From: Lysinibacillus pinottii
GTDB lineage: Bacteria; Bacillota; Bacilli; Bacillales_A; Planococcaceae
Assembly (NCBI RefSeq): GCF_024753545.1
Contig: NZ_JANTOO010000011.1
Span: forward strand, 62,001 to 126,000
Direction: 5' to 3'
DNA: 64,000 nt
The translations under genes were made by a program, and so were the position numbers. Every line of letters begins with the position of its first letter. Positions within the stretch are counted from its first letter, which is position 1. The notes under the pieces are model-generated. The model searched no databases. It was not told the origin of the DNA and saw only the letters and a list, made by a program, of their open reading frames with translations. Below are positions 42,622 to 52,264 of the stretch, piece by piece.

Positions 42622-42633
42622 CATTGCTGTTGT
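42595..42633. repeat. 16-bp perfect inverted repeat covering the rplJ promoter
   Basis: ACAACAGCAATGATTA (42595-42610) and TAATCATTGCTGTTGT (42618-42633) are exact complements with a seven-base spacer. The arms cover part of the -35 box, the spacer, most of the -10 box and the start of transcription. No T run follows in either direction, so it does not look like a terminator. It may be an operator. Confidence 0.85.
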
Positions 42634-42639
42634 GAATTA

Positions 42640-42775
42640 TCCATTTGTACCGTAGACAGTAGGAGTGACATGTCACTTAATGTTCCTACCGAGGACATCG
42701 GAATTCAGATTCTTATTTAAAGATGATGACTTTCAGCCTCTGTGTCTATTTGACGTAGGGGCTTTTCTTTTGTCG
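42640..42775 (+). promoter_or_regulatory. Ribosomal protein L10 leader
   Basis: The segment between the rplJ promoter and gene has GTAGGAGTGACATGTCACTTAATGTTCCTAC (ends pairing around 42658-42689), then a terminator-like stem AGCCTCTGTGTC with GACGTAGGGGCT and TTTTC (42735-42772). This is the layout of L10(L12)4-responsive leaders in Firmicutes, where the protein complex limits its own synthesis. Confidence 0.75.
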
Positions 42776-42809
42776 GTATAAATGACCCATTCTAATAGGA
42801 GGTGTCATC

Positions 42810-43310
42810 ATGAGCAAAGCAATCGAAAACAAACAAGTACAAGTTCAAGAGATTACTGAGAAATTCCAAAACGCTTCTTCTGTAGTAGTAGTGGATTACC
42901 GTGGTCTTAATGTTGCACAAGTAACAGAGCTTCGTAAACAACTTCGTGAAGCTGGCGTTGAGTTCAAAGTATACAAAAACACTTTAACTCGTCGTGCTGC
43001 TGAAGCTGCTGGTCTTGAAGGAATCAACGACGTATTAGTTGGTCCTAACGCAATTGCGTTCTCAAATGAAGATGTTGTAGCGCCTGCTAAAATCATCAAC
43101 GAGTTCGCTAAGAAAAACGAAGCTTTAGAAATTAAAGCAGGTATTATCGAAGGTACAATCTCTTCTGTTGAAGATGTTAAAGCACTTGCAGAACTTCCAT
43201 CACGCGAAGGTCTACTTTCTATGCTTTTATCTGTACTTCAAGCTCCAGTGCGTAACTTCGCACTTGCAACAAAAGCTGTTGCAGATCAAAAAGAAGAACA
43301 AGGCGCGTAA
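42810..43310 (+). CDS. rplJ: 50S ribosomal protein L10
   Basis: A 166-residue stalk base protein. VVVVDYRGLNVAQVTELRKQLREAGVEFKVYKNTL (positions about 24-58, in part) is the conserved rRNA-binding part; the C-terminal helix binds L7/L12 dimers. ATG behind TAGGAGG. Followed by rplL. Confidence 0.97.
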   Translation: MSKAIENKQVQVQEITEKFQNASSVVVVDYRGLNVAQVTELRKQLREAGVEFKVYKNTLTRRAAEAAGLEGINDVLVGPNAIAFSNEDVVAPAKIINEFAKKNEALEIKAGIIEGTISSVEDVKALAELPSREGLLSMLLSVLQAPVRNFALATKAVADQKEEQGA

Positions 43311-43383
43311 TTTAATACGTCCAAAAACTTCCGCGGCTTGACCGCAAAAAAATAAAACATTATCCAATTAGGAGGAAATTATA

Positions 43384-43743
43384 ATGAACAAAGAGCAAAT
43401 CTTAGAAGCTATCAAAGCTATGACAGTTCTTGAATTAAACGATTTAGTAAAAGCTATCGAAGAAGAATTCGGTGTAACAGCTGCTGCTCCTGTAGCAGTA
43501 GTTGCTGGTGGTGCTGCTGCAGCTGAAGAGAAAACAGAATTCGACGTAGTATTAGCATCTGCTGGTGCAGAAAAAATTAAAGTAATCAAAGTGGTTCGCG
43601 AAATCACTGGTTTAGGTCTTAAAGAAGCTAAAGAAGTAGTAGATAACGCTCCTAAAGCTCTTAAAGAAGGCGTTTCTAAAGATGAAGCTGAAGAAATCAA
43701 AACTAAACTTGAAGAAGTTGGCGCATCTGTAGAAGTTAAGTAA
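43384..43743 (+). CDS. rplL: 50S ribosomal protein L7/L12
   Basis: A 119-residue stalk protein: N-terminal dimer domain, Ala/Val/Gly-rich hinge (about 33-50) and a C-terminal domain that recruits GTPase factors (IKVIKVVREITGLGLKEAKEVVD, in part). AGGAGG precedes the ATG. A terminator follows. Confidence 0.97.
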   Translation: MNKEQILEAIKAMTVLELNDLVKAIEEEFGVTAAAPVAVVAGGAAAAEEKTEFDVVLASAGAEKIKVIKVVREITGLGLKEAKEVVDNAPKALKEGVSKDEAEEIKTKLEEVGASVEVK

Positions 43744-43769
43744 TCTCGCGTTACTTTTAAACAAAAGGA

Positions 43770-43796
43770 AAGCTCGTCATATTGGCGAGCTTTTTT
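43770..43796 (+). terminator. Terminator after rplL
   Basis: AAGCTCGTC (43770-43778) pairs with GGCGAGCTT (43784-43792), followed by TTTTTT. Some read-through into ybxB is likely, as the latter has no obvious promoter. Confidence 0.85.
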
Positions 43797-43819
43797 CTTC
43801 ATTCTGAGGAGGCGTGAAA

Positions 43820-44422
43820 ATGTCAGATCACTATTATACAAGTAATCCTCAAACTGAGAGTAAACCTCGTCATTGGACATTTCAATTACTAGGGCATTCG
43901 TTTTCATTTGAAACGGATGCAGGTGTATTTAGTAAAAGCGAAGTAGATTTTGGATCCCGTGTTTTAATAGACGCTTTTCAAATGCCTAATATTGATGGTG
44001 CAATTTTTGATATAGGGTGTGGATATGGGCCGATAGGATTATCCATCGCCAAAGCGAATCCAGACCGTACCGTTTGTATGATGGATATAAATGAACGTGC
44101 AGTTGCGCTTTCGCAAAAAAATGCGCAAGTGAACGGTGTTCAAAATGTACGAATATTTGTGAGTGACGGCCTATCGATGGTTGATAAAGATATAGAAGCA
44201 GCAGCTATCTTAACGAATCCGCCAATTCGTGCAGGGAAGGAAACGATTTTCCGCTTTTACGATGGAGCTTATGATAGACTAGTGTCATCTGGAGAGCTTT
44301 GGGTAGTAATTCAGAAGAAACAAGGAGCGCCATCGACAGTAAGTTACCTAGAGGGTAAATTTTCCGAAGTCGATGTTGTCGAGAAGAAAAAAGGATACTG
44401 GATAATACGAGCAAAAAAATAA
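43820..44422 (+). CDS. Class I methyltransferase YbxB (RsmC-like)
   Basis: A protein of about 200 residues of the MTS/RsmC methyltransferase family. Motif I is IFDIGCGYGPIGLSIA. The NPP(I/Y) motif, here NPPIRAG, fits methylation of a base amino group, as in RsmC, which modifies G1207 of 16S rRNA. ATG at 43820 is seven bases after GGAGG. Its position between rplL and rpoB matches B. subtilis ybxB. The rRNA target is inferred. Confidence 0.88.
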   Translation: MSDHYYTSNPQTESKPRHWTFQLLGHSFSFETDAGVFSKSEVDFGSRVLIDAFQMPNIDGAIFDIGCGYGPIGLSIAKANPDRTVCMMDINERAVALSQKNAQVNGVQNVRIFVSDGLSMVDKDIEAAAILTNPPIRAGKETIFRFYDGAYDRLVSSGELWVVIQKKQGAPSTVSYLEGKFSEVDVVEKKKGYWIIRAKK

Positions 44423-44441
44423 ATGAAATATGTATAATTTA

Positions 44442-44478
44442 TTGACTTGACAAATCGGCTATGATAATATGATACAAT
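44442..44478 (+). promoter_or_regulatory. Promoter region of rpoB
   Basis: Overlapping -35 candidates TTGACT (44442-44447) and TTGACA (44447-44452) precede -10 candidates GATAAT, TATGAT and TACAAT (44463-44478). Spacing of single pairs is 15-20 bases, so the exact pair in use is unclear. Confidence 0.5.
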
Positions 44479-44565
44479 GCAAAAATATTATTTTGAGGTC
44501 GTATGCCCTTTTTGTATAGAATTGTTTTAATATGGGTATACTTGCCAAGATAAGTTTAGTTAACC

Positions 44566-44601
44566 GAAAATGAGATCTTTTTGAAGACTCGTTTTCTTTT
44601 T
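44566..44601 (+). terminator. Attenuator-like hairpin in the rpoB leader
   Basis: GAAAATGAG (44566-44574) pairs with CTCGTTTTC (44588-44596) with one wobble, then TTTTTG. It lies after the promoter and 72 bases before the rpoB start, so it would tune rpoB expression. Confidence 0.6.
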
Positions 44602-44673
44602 GTCTTTCGAAATCATACACTATTTGTATGATTTTGCAAAGACCTAATATCGCTTTATTGAGGGGTGAATGAG

Positions 44674-47600
44674 TTGACAGGTCAACTAGTTCAGTACGGA
44701 CAACACCGCCAGCGTAGAAGCTTTGCGCGTATTAAAGAGGTGCTTGAGCTTCCAAATCTGATTGAGATTCAAACGGCGTCTTACGAGTGGTTCCTTGAAG
44801 AAGGTTTACGTGAAATGTTCCGTGACATTTCGCCGATCGAGGACTTTACAGGCAATCTTTCATTAGAATTCATCGATTATTCATTAGGTGATCCTAAATA
44901 TGATGTTGATGAGTGTAAAGAGCGAGATGTTACTTACGCAGCTCCATTACGTGTGAAAGTACGTCTTTACAACAAAGAAACAGACGAAGTGAAAGAACAG
45001 GATGTCTTCATGGGTGATTTCCCATTAATGACAGAAACGGGTACATTCATTATCAATGGTGCTGAACGTGTTATCGTTTCACAATTAGTTCGTTCACCAA
45101 GTGTGTATTTCCATGATAAAACGGATAAGAACGGTAAAAAAGGTTTTGGAGCTACAGTGATTCCAAACCGTGGTGCTTGGTTAGAGTATGAAACGGATGC
45201 AAAAGATGTGGTATATGTACGTATCGATCGTACTCGTAAACTACCAGTAACCGTATTACTTCGTGCATTAGGTTTTGGCTCAGACCAAGAAATTATCGAT
45301 ATTATCGGTGATAACGAGTATTTACGTAATACGTTAGAAAAAGATAACTCTGAAAGCACTGAAAAAGCACTTTTAGAAATCTACGAGCGTTTACGTCCAG
45401 GTGAACCACCAACAGTTGAAAGTGCGAAAAGTTTATTATACTCTCGTTTCTTTGACGCAAAACGCTATGATTTAGCGAATGTTGGACGCTACAAAATGAA
45501 TAAAAAGCTTCATATTAAAAATCGTTTATTCAACCAAACGATTGCTGAAACGCTTGTAGACCCAGAAACAGGCGAAATTTTAGTAGAGAAAGGTACAGTG
45601 CTTGATCGCCGTACTTTAGATAAAATCCTACCTTACCTAGAAGATTCTTCGAAGGGTATTGGTTTCCGTACTTTATCACAAGTTGGTGGAGTACTTGAGG
45701 ACGATGTAACAATCCAATCTATTAAAATTTATGCACCGAAAGATGAAGCACAAAAAGAAATTAATATCATTAGTAATGCCTATATTGATGAAGAAGTAAA
45801 AAATATCACTCCTGCTGACGTATTGTCTTCAGTAAGCTATTTCTTCAACTTGCTTTATCAAGTAGGTGCAACAGATGATATTGACCATTTAGGTAACCGT
45901 CGTCTACGTTCTGTAGGTGAGTTACTACAAAACCAGTTCCGTATTGGATTATCTCGTATGGAACGTGTAGTACGTGAACGTATGTCTATTAACGACACAG
46001 CGGCTATCGTACCACAACAATTAATTAATATTCGTCCAGTCATTGCGTCAATTAAAGAGTTCTTCGGAAGCTCTCAATTATCACAATTCATGGACCAAAC
46101 AAACCCGTTAGCAGAGTTAACGCATAAACGCCGATTATCTGCATTAGGGCCTGGTGGTTTAACACGTGAGCGTGCTGGTTTCGAAGTACGTGACGTTCAC
46201 TACTCTCACTATGGTCGTATGTGTCCAATCGAGACACCAGAGGGGCCAAACATTGGTTTAATCAACTCATTATCTTCTTTCGCTAAAGTAAATAAATTTG
46301 GTTTCATCGAAACGCCTTACCGTCGTATTGACCATGAAACAGGTCAAGTAACGGATCAAATTGATTATCTAACAGCTGATGAAGAAGATAACTACTACGT
46401 AGCACAAGCAAACTCACCATTAAATCCAGATGGTAGCTTTGCAAATGACGAAGTAGTAGGTCGTTTCCGCGGAGATAACACAGTATTTAATAAAGCTCAA
46501 ATGGACTACATGGACGTATCTCCTAAACAAGTAGTTTCTGCAGCGACTGCGTGTATCCCATTCTTAGAAAACGATGACTCTAACCGTGCACTTATGGGTG
46601 CAAACATGCAACGTCAAGCAGTTCCACTTCTTAACCCAGAGGCACCATTCGTTGGTACGGGTATGGAACACGTGGATGCACGTGATTCAGGTGCAGCTGT
46701 AGTAGCGAAGTATGATGGTATTGTTGAGCATGTTGAAGCTCGCTCTATCCATGTTCGCCGCATTGAAGTTGTTGACGGCAAAGAGGTTAAAGGCGATTTA
46801 ACAAAATATAAATTACAAAAATTCATTCGTTCAAACCAAGGTACTTCATATAACCAACGTCCGCTTGTAAAAGTAGGTGAACGTGTGAAGCCTCGCGATA
46901 TTTTAGCAGATGGTCCATCAATGGAAAAAGGCGAATTAGCTCTTGGACGTAACGTACTTGTTGCATTCATGACTTGGAACGGCTTTAACTATGAGGATGC
47001 TGTTATTATGAGTGAGCGCCTTGTAAAAGACGATGTTTATACATCTGTTCATATTGAAGAATATGAATCAGAGTCTCGTGATACAAAACTTGGACCTGAA
47101 GAAATCACTCGTGATATTCCGAATGTCGGGGAAGATGCACTTCGTAACCTAGACGAACGTGGTATTATCCGTATTGGTGCGGAAGTACGTGACGGTGATA
47201 TTCTTGTAGGGAAAGTAACGCCTAAAGGAGTTACAGAATTAACTGCTGAAGAGCGTTTATTACATGCTATTTTCGGTGAAAAAGCTCGTGAGGTTCGTGA
47301 TACATCATTACGTGTCCCTCATGGTGCTGGCGGTATCATTCTGGATGTTAAAGTATTTAACCGTGAAGATGGCGATGAATTACCACCAGGTGTTAACCAA
47401 TTAGTTCGTGCTTACATTGTTCAAAAACGTAAAATTCGCGTTGGGGACAAAATGGCCGGACGTCATGGTAACAAAGGGGTTATCTCTCGTATCTTGCCAG
47501 AAGAAGATATGCCGTTCATGCCAGATGGCACGCCTGTTGATATCATGTTAAATCCACTTGGTGTACCTTCTCGTATGAATATCGGACAAGTTTTAGAATT

Positions 47601-48240
47601 ACACTTAGGTATGGCTTCTCGCTACCTAGGCGTCCACATGGCAACACCAGTATTTGATGGTGCGAATGAAGAAGACGTTTGGGAAACAATGGAAGAAGCA
47701 GGGATGAACCGTGACGGTAAAACTATCCTGTATGATGGCCGTTCTGGTGAACCATTTGATAACCGTGTATCTGTTGGTATCATGTATATGATCAAACTTG
47801 CTCACATGGTTGACGATAAACTTCACGCGCGTTCAACGGGTCCTTACTCACTTGTTACGCAGCAACCACTTGGTGGTAAAGCGCAATTTGGTGGACAACG
47901 TTTTGGTGAGATGGAAGTATGGGCACTTGAAGCATATGGTGCCGCTTATACACTTCAAGAAATCTTAACAGTTAAATCCGATGACGTTGTTGGTCGTGTG
48001 AAAACGTATGAAGCCATCGTTAAGGGTGAAAGTGTACCAGAGCCAGGGGTTCCTGAATCATTCAAAGTATTGATTAAAGAACTTCAATCTCTTGGTATGG
48101 ACGTTAAGATGTTAACAGTTAATGATGAAGAAGTAGAGCTTCGTGATTTAGACGAAGAAGAAGATCTTCAACCAGCTGATGCACTTAACATCGCACCACA
48201 GCCAGATACTGAAGAAGAGCCAGTAGAGTCTTTTGAATAA
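44674..48240 (+). CDS. rpoB: RNA polymerase subunit beta
   Basis: A protein of about 1188 residues with all beta-subunit regions. The rifampicin-binding cluster SQLSQFMDQTNPLAELTHKRRLSALGPGG (in part) reads as wild type, so no resistance change is seen. GDKMAGRHGNKGV lies near the active site. TTG at 44674 gives LTGQLVQYGQ, as in B. subtilis, and GAGGGGTG lies six bases before; the GTG at 44665 is too close to it. The tail is acidic (DTEEEPVESFE). Confidence 0.97.
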   Translation: MTGQLVQYGQHRQRRSFARIKEVLELPNLIEIQTASYEWFLEEGLREMFRDISPIEDFTGNLSLEFIDYSLGDPKYDVDECKERDVTYAAPLRVKVRLYNKETDEVKEQDVFMGDFPLMTETGTFIINGAERVIVSQLVRSPSVYFHDKTDKNGKKGFGATVIPNRGAWLEYETDAKDVVYVRIDRTRKLPVTVLLRALGFGSDQEIIDIIGDNEYLRNTLEKDNSESTEKALLEIYERLRPGEPPTVESAKSLLYSRFFDAKRYDLANVGRYKMNKKLHIKNRLFNQTIAETLVDPETGEILVEKGTVLDRRTLDKILPYLEDSSKGIGFRTLSQVGGVLEDDVTIQSIKIYAPKDEAQKEINIISNAYIDEEVKNITPADVLSSVSYFFNLLYQVGATDDIDHLGNRRLRSVGELLQNQFRIGLSRMERVVRERMSINDTAAIVPQQLINIRPVIASIKEFFGSSQLSQFMDQTNPLAELTHKRRLSALGPGGLTRERAGFEVRDVHYSHYGRMCPIETPEGPNIGLINSLSSFAKVNKFGFIETPYRRIDHETGQVTDQIDYLTADEEDNYYVAQANSPLNPDGSFANDEVVGRFRGDNTVFNKAQMDYMDVSPKQVVSAATACIPFLENDDSNRALMGANMQRQAVPLLNPEAPFVGTGMEHVDARDSGAAVVAKYDGIVEHVEARSIHVRRIEVVDGKEVKGDLTKYKLQKFIRSNQGTSYNQRPLVKVGERVKPRDILADGPSMEKGELALGRNVLVAFMTWNGFNYEDAVIMSERLVKDDVYTSVHIEEYESESRDTKLGPEEITRDIPNVGEDALRNLDERGIIRIGAEVRDGDILVGKVTPKGVTELTAEERLLHAIFGEKAREVRDTSLRVPHGAGGIILDVKVFNREDGDELPPGVNQLVRAYIVQKRKIRVGDKMAGRHGNKGVISRILPEEDMPFMPDGTPVDIMLNPLGVPSRMNIGQVLELHLGMASRYLGVHMATPVFDGANEEDVWETMEEAGMNRDGKTILYDGRSGEPFDNRVSVGIMYMIKLAHMVDDKLHARSTGPYSLVTQQPLGGKAQFGGQRFGEMEVWALEAYGAAYTLQEILTVKSDDVVGRVKTYEAIVKGESVPEPGVPESFKVLIKELQSLGMDVKMLTVNDEEVELRDLDEEEDLQPADALNIAPQPDTEEEPVESFE

Positions 48241-48290
48241 TGGAAACCAAAATTCACAATGGTGAAGAAGGTCAAACTTATTTTCAAATT

Positions 48291-48330
48291 AGCCGGGCAG
48301 GATTTAACGCCCTGCCTGGCTTTTTCTTTT
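48291..48330 (+). terminator. Strong terminator-like hairpin between rpoB and rpoC
   Basis: AGCCGGGCAGG (48291-48301) pairs with CCTGCCTGGCT (48311-48321) with one wobble, followed by TTTTTCTTTT. It looks as strong as true operon-ending terminators in this window. Confidence 0.85.
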
Positions 48331-48442
48331 AATAAATCATTCTATTTCTAATCCTTTGTCAAAGAGGAAATTCTTTGCAAACGATTATCGAGCTGCGTAA
48401 AAGAGTCTTTATAAAGACCTATACTAGAGGGAGGTAGGCTCC

Positions 48443-51400
48443 TTGATAGACGTTAATGAATTTGAATATATGAAAATCGGTTTAGCATCCCCTGACAAGA
48501 TTCGCTCTTGGTCATATGGTGAGGTTAAAAAACCTGAAACAATTAACTACCGTACGTTAAAACCAGAAAAAGATGGTTTATTCTGTGAACGTATTTTTGG
48601 GCCAACTAAGGATTGGGAATGTCATTGTGGTAAGTATAAACGTGTCCGCTATAAAGGCGTAGTTTGTGACCGCTGTGGTGTTGAAGTAACGCGTGCTAAA
48701 GTTCGTCGTGAACGTATGGGTCATATAGAATTAGCTGCACCAGTTTCTCATATCTGGTACTTCAAAGGTATTCCTAGCCGTATGGGTCTAATTTTAGATA
48801 TGTCACCGCGTGCACTTGAAGAAGTGATTTATTTCGCTTCATACGTTGTGATTGATGCTGGTGCTACAAATTTAGAAAGCAAACAATTACTTTCTGAAAA
48901 AGAGTACCGCGCATACCGTGAAAAGTTCGGAAATACATTCGAAGCTTCAATGGGTGCAGAAGCAATTAAAAAATTATTAGGCAAAATTGACCTAGAAGAT
49001 GAAACTCATTCTTTAAAAGAGGAGTTAAAATCTGCACAAGGTCAAAGACGTACGCGTGCTATCAAACGTTTAGAAGTTGTTGAATCATTCCGTAACTCAG
49101 GTAACTCACCTGAATGGATGATTTTAGATGTACTACCTGTAATTCCACCCGAGCTTCGCCCAATGGTGCAATTAGATGGTGGACGTTTTGCAACTTCAGA
49201 TTTAAACGATCTATACCGTCGTGTTATCAACCGTAATAACCGATTAAAACGTTTATTAGATTTAGGTGCTCCAAGCATCATCGTACAAAACGAAAAACGT
49301 ATGTTACAAGAAGCTGTTGACGCATTAATTGATAATGGTCGTCGCGGACGCCCTGTAACAGGTCCTGGTAACCGTCCACTAAAATCACTTTCACATATGT
49401 TGAAAGGTAAACAAGGTCGTTTCCGTCAAAATCTACTTGGTAAACGTGTTGACTATTCCGGTCGTTCCGTTATCGTAGTAGGTCCAAACTTAAAAATGTA
49501 CCAATGTGGTCTACCTAAAGAAATGGCTATTGAGTTATTCAAGCCTTTCGTTATGAAGGAATTAGTAGAACGTGGCCTAGCTCATAATATTAAATCTGCT
49601 AAGCGTAAAATCGAACGTTTAAACAACGACGTTTGGGACGTACTAGAAGATGTTATTCGTGAGCATCCAGTATTACTAAACCGTGCACCAACGCTACACC
49701 GTCTTGGTATTCAAGCATTTGAACCAACACTAGTAGAAGGTCGTGCTATTCGTCTTCACCCATTAGTATGTACAGCATATAACGCTGACTTCGATGGTGA
49801 CCAAATGGCCGTTCACGTACCATTGTCTGCAGAAGCTCAAGCTGAGGCTCGTCTTCTAATGCTTGCTGCGCAAAACATTCTGAACCCTAAAGACGGTAAA
49901 CCTGTTGTAACACCTTCACAAGATATGGTATTAGGAAACTACTACTTAACGCTTGAACGTGAAAGTGCACGTGGAGAAGGTACTATTTTCTACGGTCCAA
50001 ACGAAGTATTAATCGCATATGATACAGGTCATGTGCATTTGCATACACGTATTGCTATTAAAGCTGGTTCGTTAAATAATCCAACCTTCACAGAGGAACA
50101 AAATAACATGTTCCTATTAACGACTGTTGGTAAAGTGATCTTTAACGAAATCTTGCCTGAATCATTCCCTTATATCAATGAGCCGACTGATTTTAACTTA
50201 GAGCAAGTAACACCAGAAAAATACTTTGTGAATTTAACAATTGACGAAGAAACACTAAAAGAGCTTGAATCAGATAGTGCTTATAATAGCCTTGATGAAA
50301 AAGGGAAAATTGATGCACAACGTACAGCTGTATTGCGCAAGCATTTTGAATCTGTACCAGTTGTAAATCCATTCCGTAAAAAGTTCTTAGGAAATATCAT
50401 TGCTGAAGTATTTAAACGTTTCCACATTACTGAAACATCTAAAATGCTTGACCGCATGAAAAACCTAGGATTCAAATATTCAACTCGTGCCGGTATTACT
50501 GTTGGTGTATCTGATATCGTGGTATTACCTGACAAAGGTGAAATTTTAGCAGTAGCTCAAGAAAAGGTTGATAAAGTTCAAGCGCAATTCCGCCGTGGTT
50601 TCATCACAGAGGATGAACGTTATGACCGTGTTATCTCAAGCTGGAGTGCTGCGAAAGATGAAATCCAAGCCAAGCTGATGAAGTCTCTTGAGAAAACAAA
50701 CCCAATCTTCATGATGTCTGACTCAGGTGCCCGTGGTAACGCATCTAACTTTACACAGTTAGCAGGTATGCGTGGTCTGATGGCCAACCCGGCTGGTCGT
50801 ATCATCGAACTACCAATTAAATCTTCATTCCGTGAAGGTTTAACAGTATTAGAGTACTTCATCTCAACTCACGGTGCTCGTAAAGGTCTTGCCGATACAG
50901 CCCTAAAAACTGCCGATTCAGGTTACTTAACTCGTCGTCTTGTTGACGTTGCACAGGATGTTATTGTGCGCGAAGATGACTGTGGTACTGACCGTGGTTT
51001 AACAATTGGTGCATTAATGGAAGGCACAGAGCTAATCGAGGCTCTAGATGAGCGTATTGTTGGTCGTCATACGAAGAAAACAATCGTACATCCTGAAACT
51101 GGTGAAGTGATTCTAAATAAAGACGGTTTAATCGATCAAGATGTGGCTCGTGCAATTATCGAAGCTGGTATCGAAGAAGTGACTATCCGTTCAGCATTTA
51201 CATGTAATACAAAACATGGCGTATGTAAAAAATGTTACGGCATGAACTTAGCAACAGGTGAAAAGGTTGAGGTTGGAGAGGCAGTTGGTATTATTGCCGC
51301 TCAATCAATCGGTGAACCAGGTACACAGTTAACAATGCGTACATTCCATACAGGTGGGGTTGCCGGGGACGATATTACACAAGGTCTTCCACGTATCCAG

Positions 51401-52126
51401 GAGATCTTTGAAGCACGTAATCCAAAAGGTCAATCTGTTATTTCAGAGATCGCAGGTACTGTTTCAGATATCACAGAAATCCGTGAAGGCTTAAAAGAAA
51501 TTACGATTCAAGGTGACGTAGAAACTCGTAAGTACCAAGCGCCTTATAATGCACGTCTTAAAGTTATCGAAGGTGATAATGTGGAGCGTGGTCAAGTTTT
51601 AACAGAAGGTTCTATCGATCCAAAACAATTATTAAAAGTCAAAGACGTTTCAACTGTTCAAGAATATTTATTAAAAGAAGTTCAAAAAGTATACCGTATG
51701 CAAGGGGTAGAAATTGGAGATAAACATATCGAGGTAATGGTTCGCCAAATGCTTCGTAAAGTACGTGTAATTGAAGCTGGAGATACAGATTTATTACCAG
51801 GTTCATTACTAGATATCCACCAGTTCGCAGAGGCAAACGCAGATGCTGTTATGGATGGCAAAAACCCTGCAACTTGTCGTCCTGTAATCCTAGGTATTAC
51901 AAAAGCTTCTCTTGAAACAGAATCATTCTTATCTGCAGCATCATTCCAAGAAACAACACGTGTGTTAACAGATGCAGCAATTAAGGGTAAACGTGACGAG
52001 CTTCTTGGATTAAAAGAGAACGTAATTATCGGTAAACTTGTTCCTGCAGGTACTGGTATGCAACGTTACCGTCAAATCCGCATCGAAAAAGATGAGCTTG
52101 ACACAGAAGTCGTTTCTGCTGAATAG
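48443..52126 (+). CDS. rpoC: RNA polymerase subunit beta'
   Basis: A 1227-residue protein with the N-terminal zinc finger (CHCGKYKRVRYKGVVCDRCG, about 60-79), the catalytic NADFDGDQ motif that binds the active-site magnesium (about residues 448-455), trigger loop and a second zinc site (CNTKHGVCKKCYG). TTG start behind GGGAGG, as in B. subtilis. A 202-base gap with a strong hairpin separates it from rpoB. Confidence 0.97.
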   Translation: MIDVNEFEYMKIGLASPDKIRSWSYGEVKKPETINYRTLKPEKDGLFCERIFGPTKDWECHCGKYKRVRYKGVVCDRCGVEVTRAKVRRERMGHIELAAPVSHIWYFKGIPSRMGLILDMSPRALEEVIYFASYVVIDAGATNLESKQLLSEKEYRAYREKFGNTFEASMGAEAIKKLLGKIDLEDETHSLKEELKSAQGQRRTRAIKRLEVVESFRNSGNSPEWMILDVLPVIPPELRPMVQLDGGRFATSDLNDLYRRVINRNNRLKRLLDLGAPSIIVQNEKRMLQEAVDALIDNGRRGRPVTGPGNRPLKSLSHMLKGKQGRFRQNLLGKRVDYSGRSVIVVGPNLKMYQCGLPKEMAIELFKPFVMKELVERGLAHNIKSAKRKIERLNNDVWDVLEDVIREHPVLLNRAPTLHRLGIQAFEPTLVEGRAIRLHPLVCTAYNADFDGDQMAVHVPLSAEAQAEARLLMLAAQNILNPKDGKPVVTPSQDMVLGNYYLTLERESARGEGTIFYGPNEVLIAYDTGHVHLHTRIAIKAGSLNNPTFTEEQNNMFLLTTVGKVIFNEILPESFPYINEPTDFNLEQVTPEKYFVNLTIDEETLKELESDSAYNSLDEKGKIDAQRTAVLRKHFESVPVVNPFRKKFLGNIIAEVFKRFHITETSKMLDRMKNLGFKYSTRAGITVGVSDIVVLPDKGEILAVAQEKVDKVQAQFRRGFITEDERYDRVISSWSAAKDEIQAKLMKSLEKTNPIFMMSDSGARGNASNFTQLAGMRGLMANPAGRIIELPIKSSFREGLTVLEYFISTHGARKGLADTALKTADSGYLTRRLVDVAQDVIVREDDCGTDRGLTIGALMEGTELIEALDERIVGRHTKKTIVHPETGEVILNKDGLIDQDVARAIIEAGIEEVTIRSAFTCNTKHGVCKKCYGMNLATGEKVEVGEAVGIIAAQSIGEPGTQLTMRTFHTGGVAGDDITQGLPRIQEIFEARNPKGQSVISEIAGTVSDITEIREGLKEITIQGDVETRKYQAPYNARLKVIEGDNVERGQVLTEGSIDPKQLLKVKDVSTVQEYLLKEVQKVYRMQGVEIGDKHIEVMVRQMLRKVRVIEAGDTDLLPGSLLDIHQFAEANADAVMDGKNPATCRPVILGITKASLETESFLSAASFQETTRVLTDAAIKGKRDELLGLKENVIIGKLVPAGTGMQRYRQIRIEKDELDTEVVSAE

Positions 52127-52141
52127 ATAGTAAAAATAGCG

Positions 52142-52179
52142 CCGAAGAGATGGAATTCCACCGTCTCTTCGGACTTTTT
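52142..52179 (+). terminator. Terminator after rpoC
   Basis: CCGAAGAGA (52142-52150) pairs with TCTCTTCGG (52164-52172), with an inner TGG/CCA, then ACTTTTTA. Confidence 0.85.
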
Positions 52180-52190
52180 AAAGATATTAG

Positions 52191-52219
52191 TTGACAGTAT
52201 AAAATGGTAATGATAATAT
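52191..52219 (+). promoter_or_regulatory. Promoter of the str operon
   Basis: TTGACA (52191-52196) and TAATAT (52214-52219) are 17 bases apart. A GATAAT two bases to the left is an alternative -10 box. Genes served: the L7Ae-like gene, rpsL, rpsG, fusA. Confidence 0.65.
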
Positions 52220-52264
52220 ATTGAAGGTTGATAGTTAACTGTCTGTACTTCGGAGGATATGAAA

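Noticed and set aside
43368..43907. 179-residue ORF opposite rplL
   Set aside because: Antisense to rplL and its terminator; no ribosome site and low-complexity Ala/Ser/Thr content produced by the complementary strand of a biased gene.
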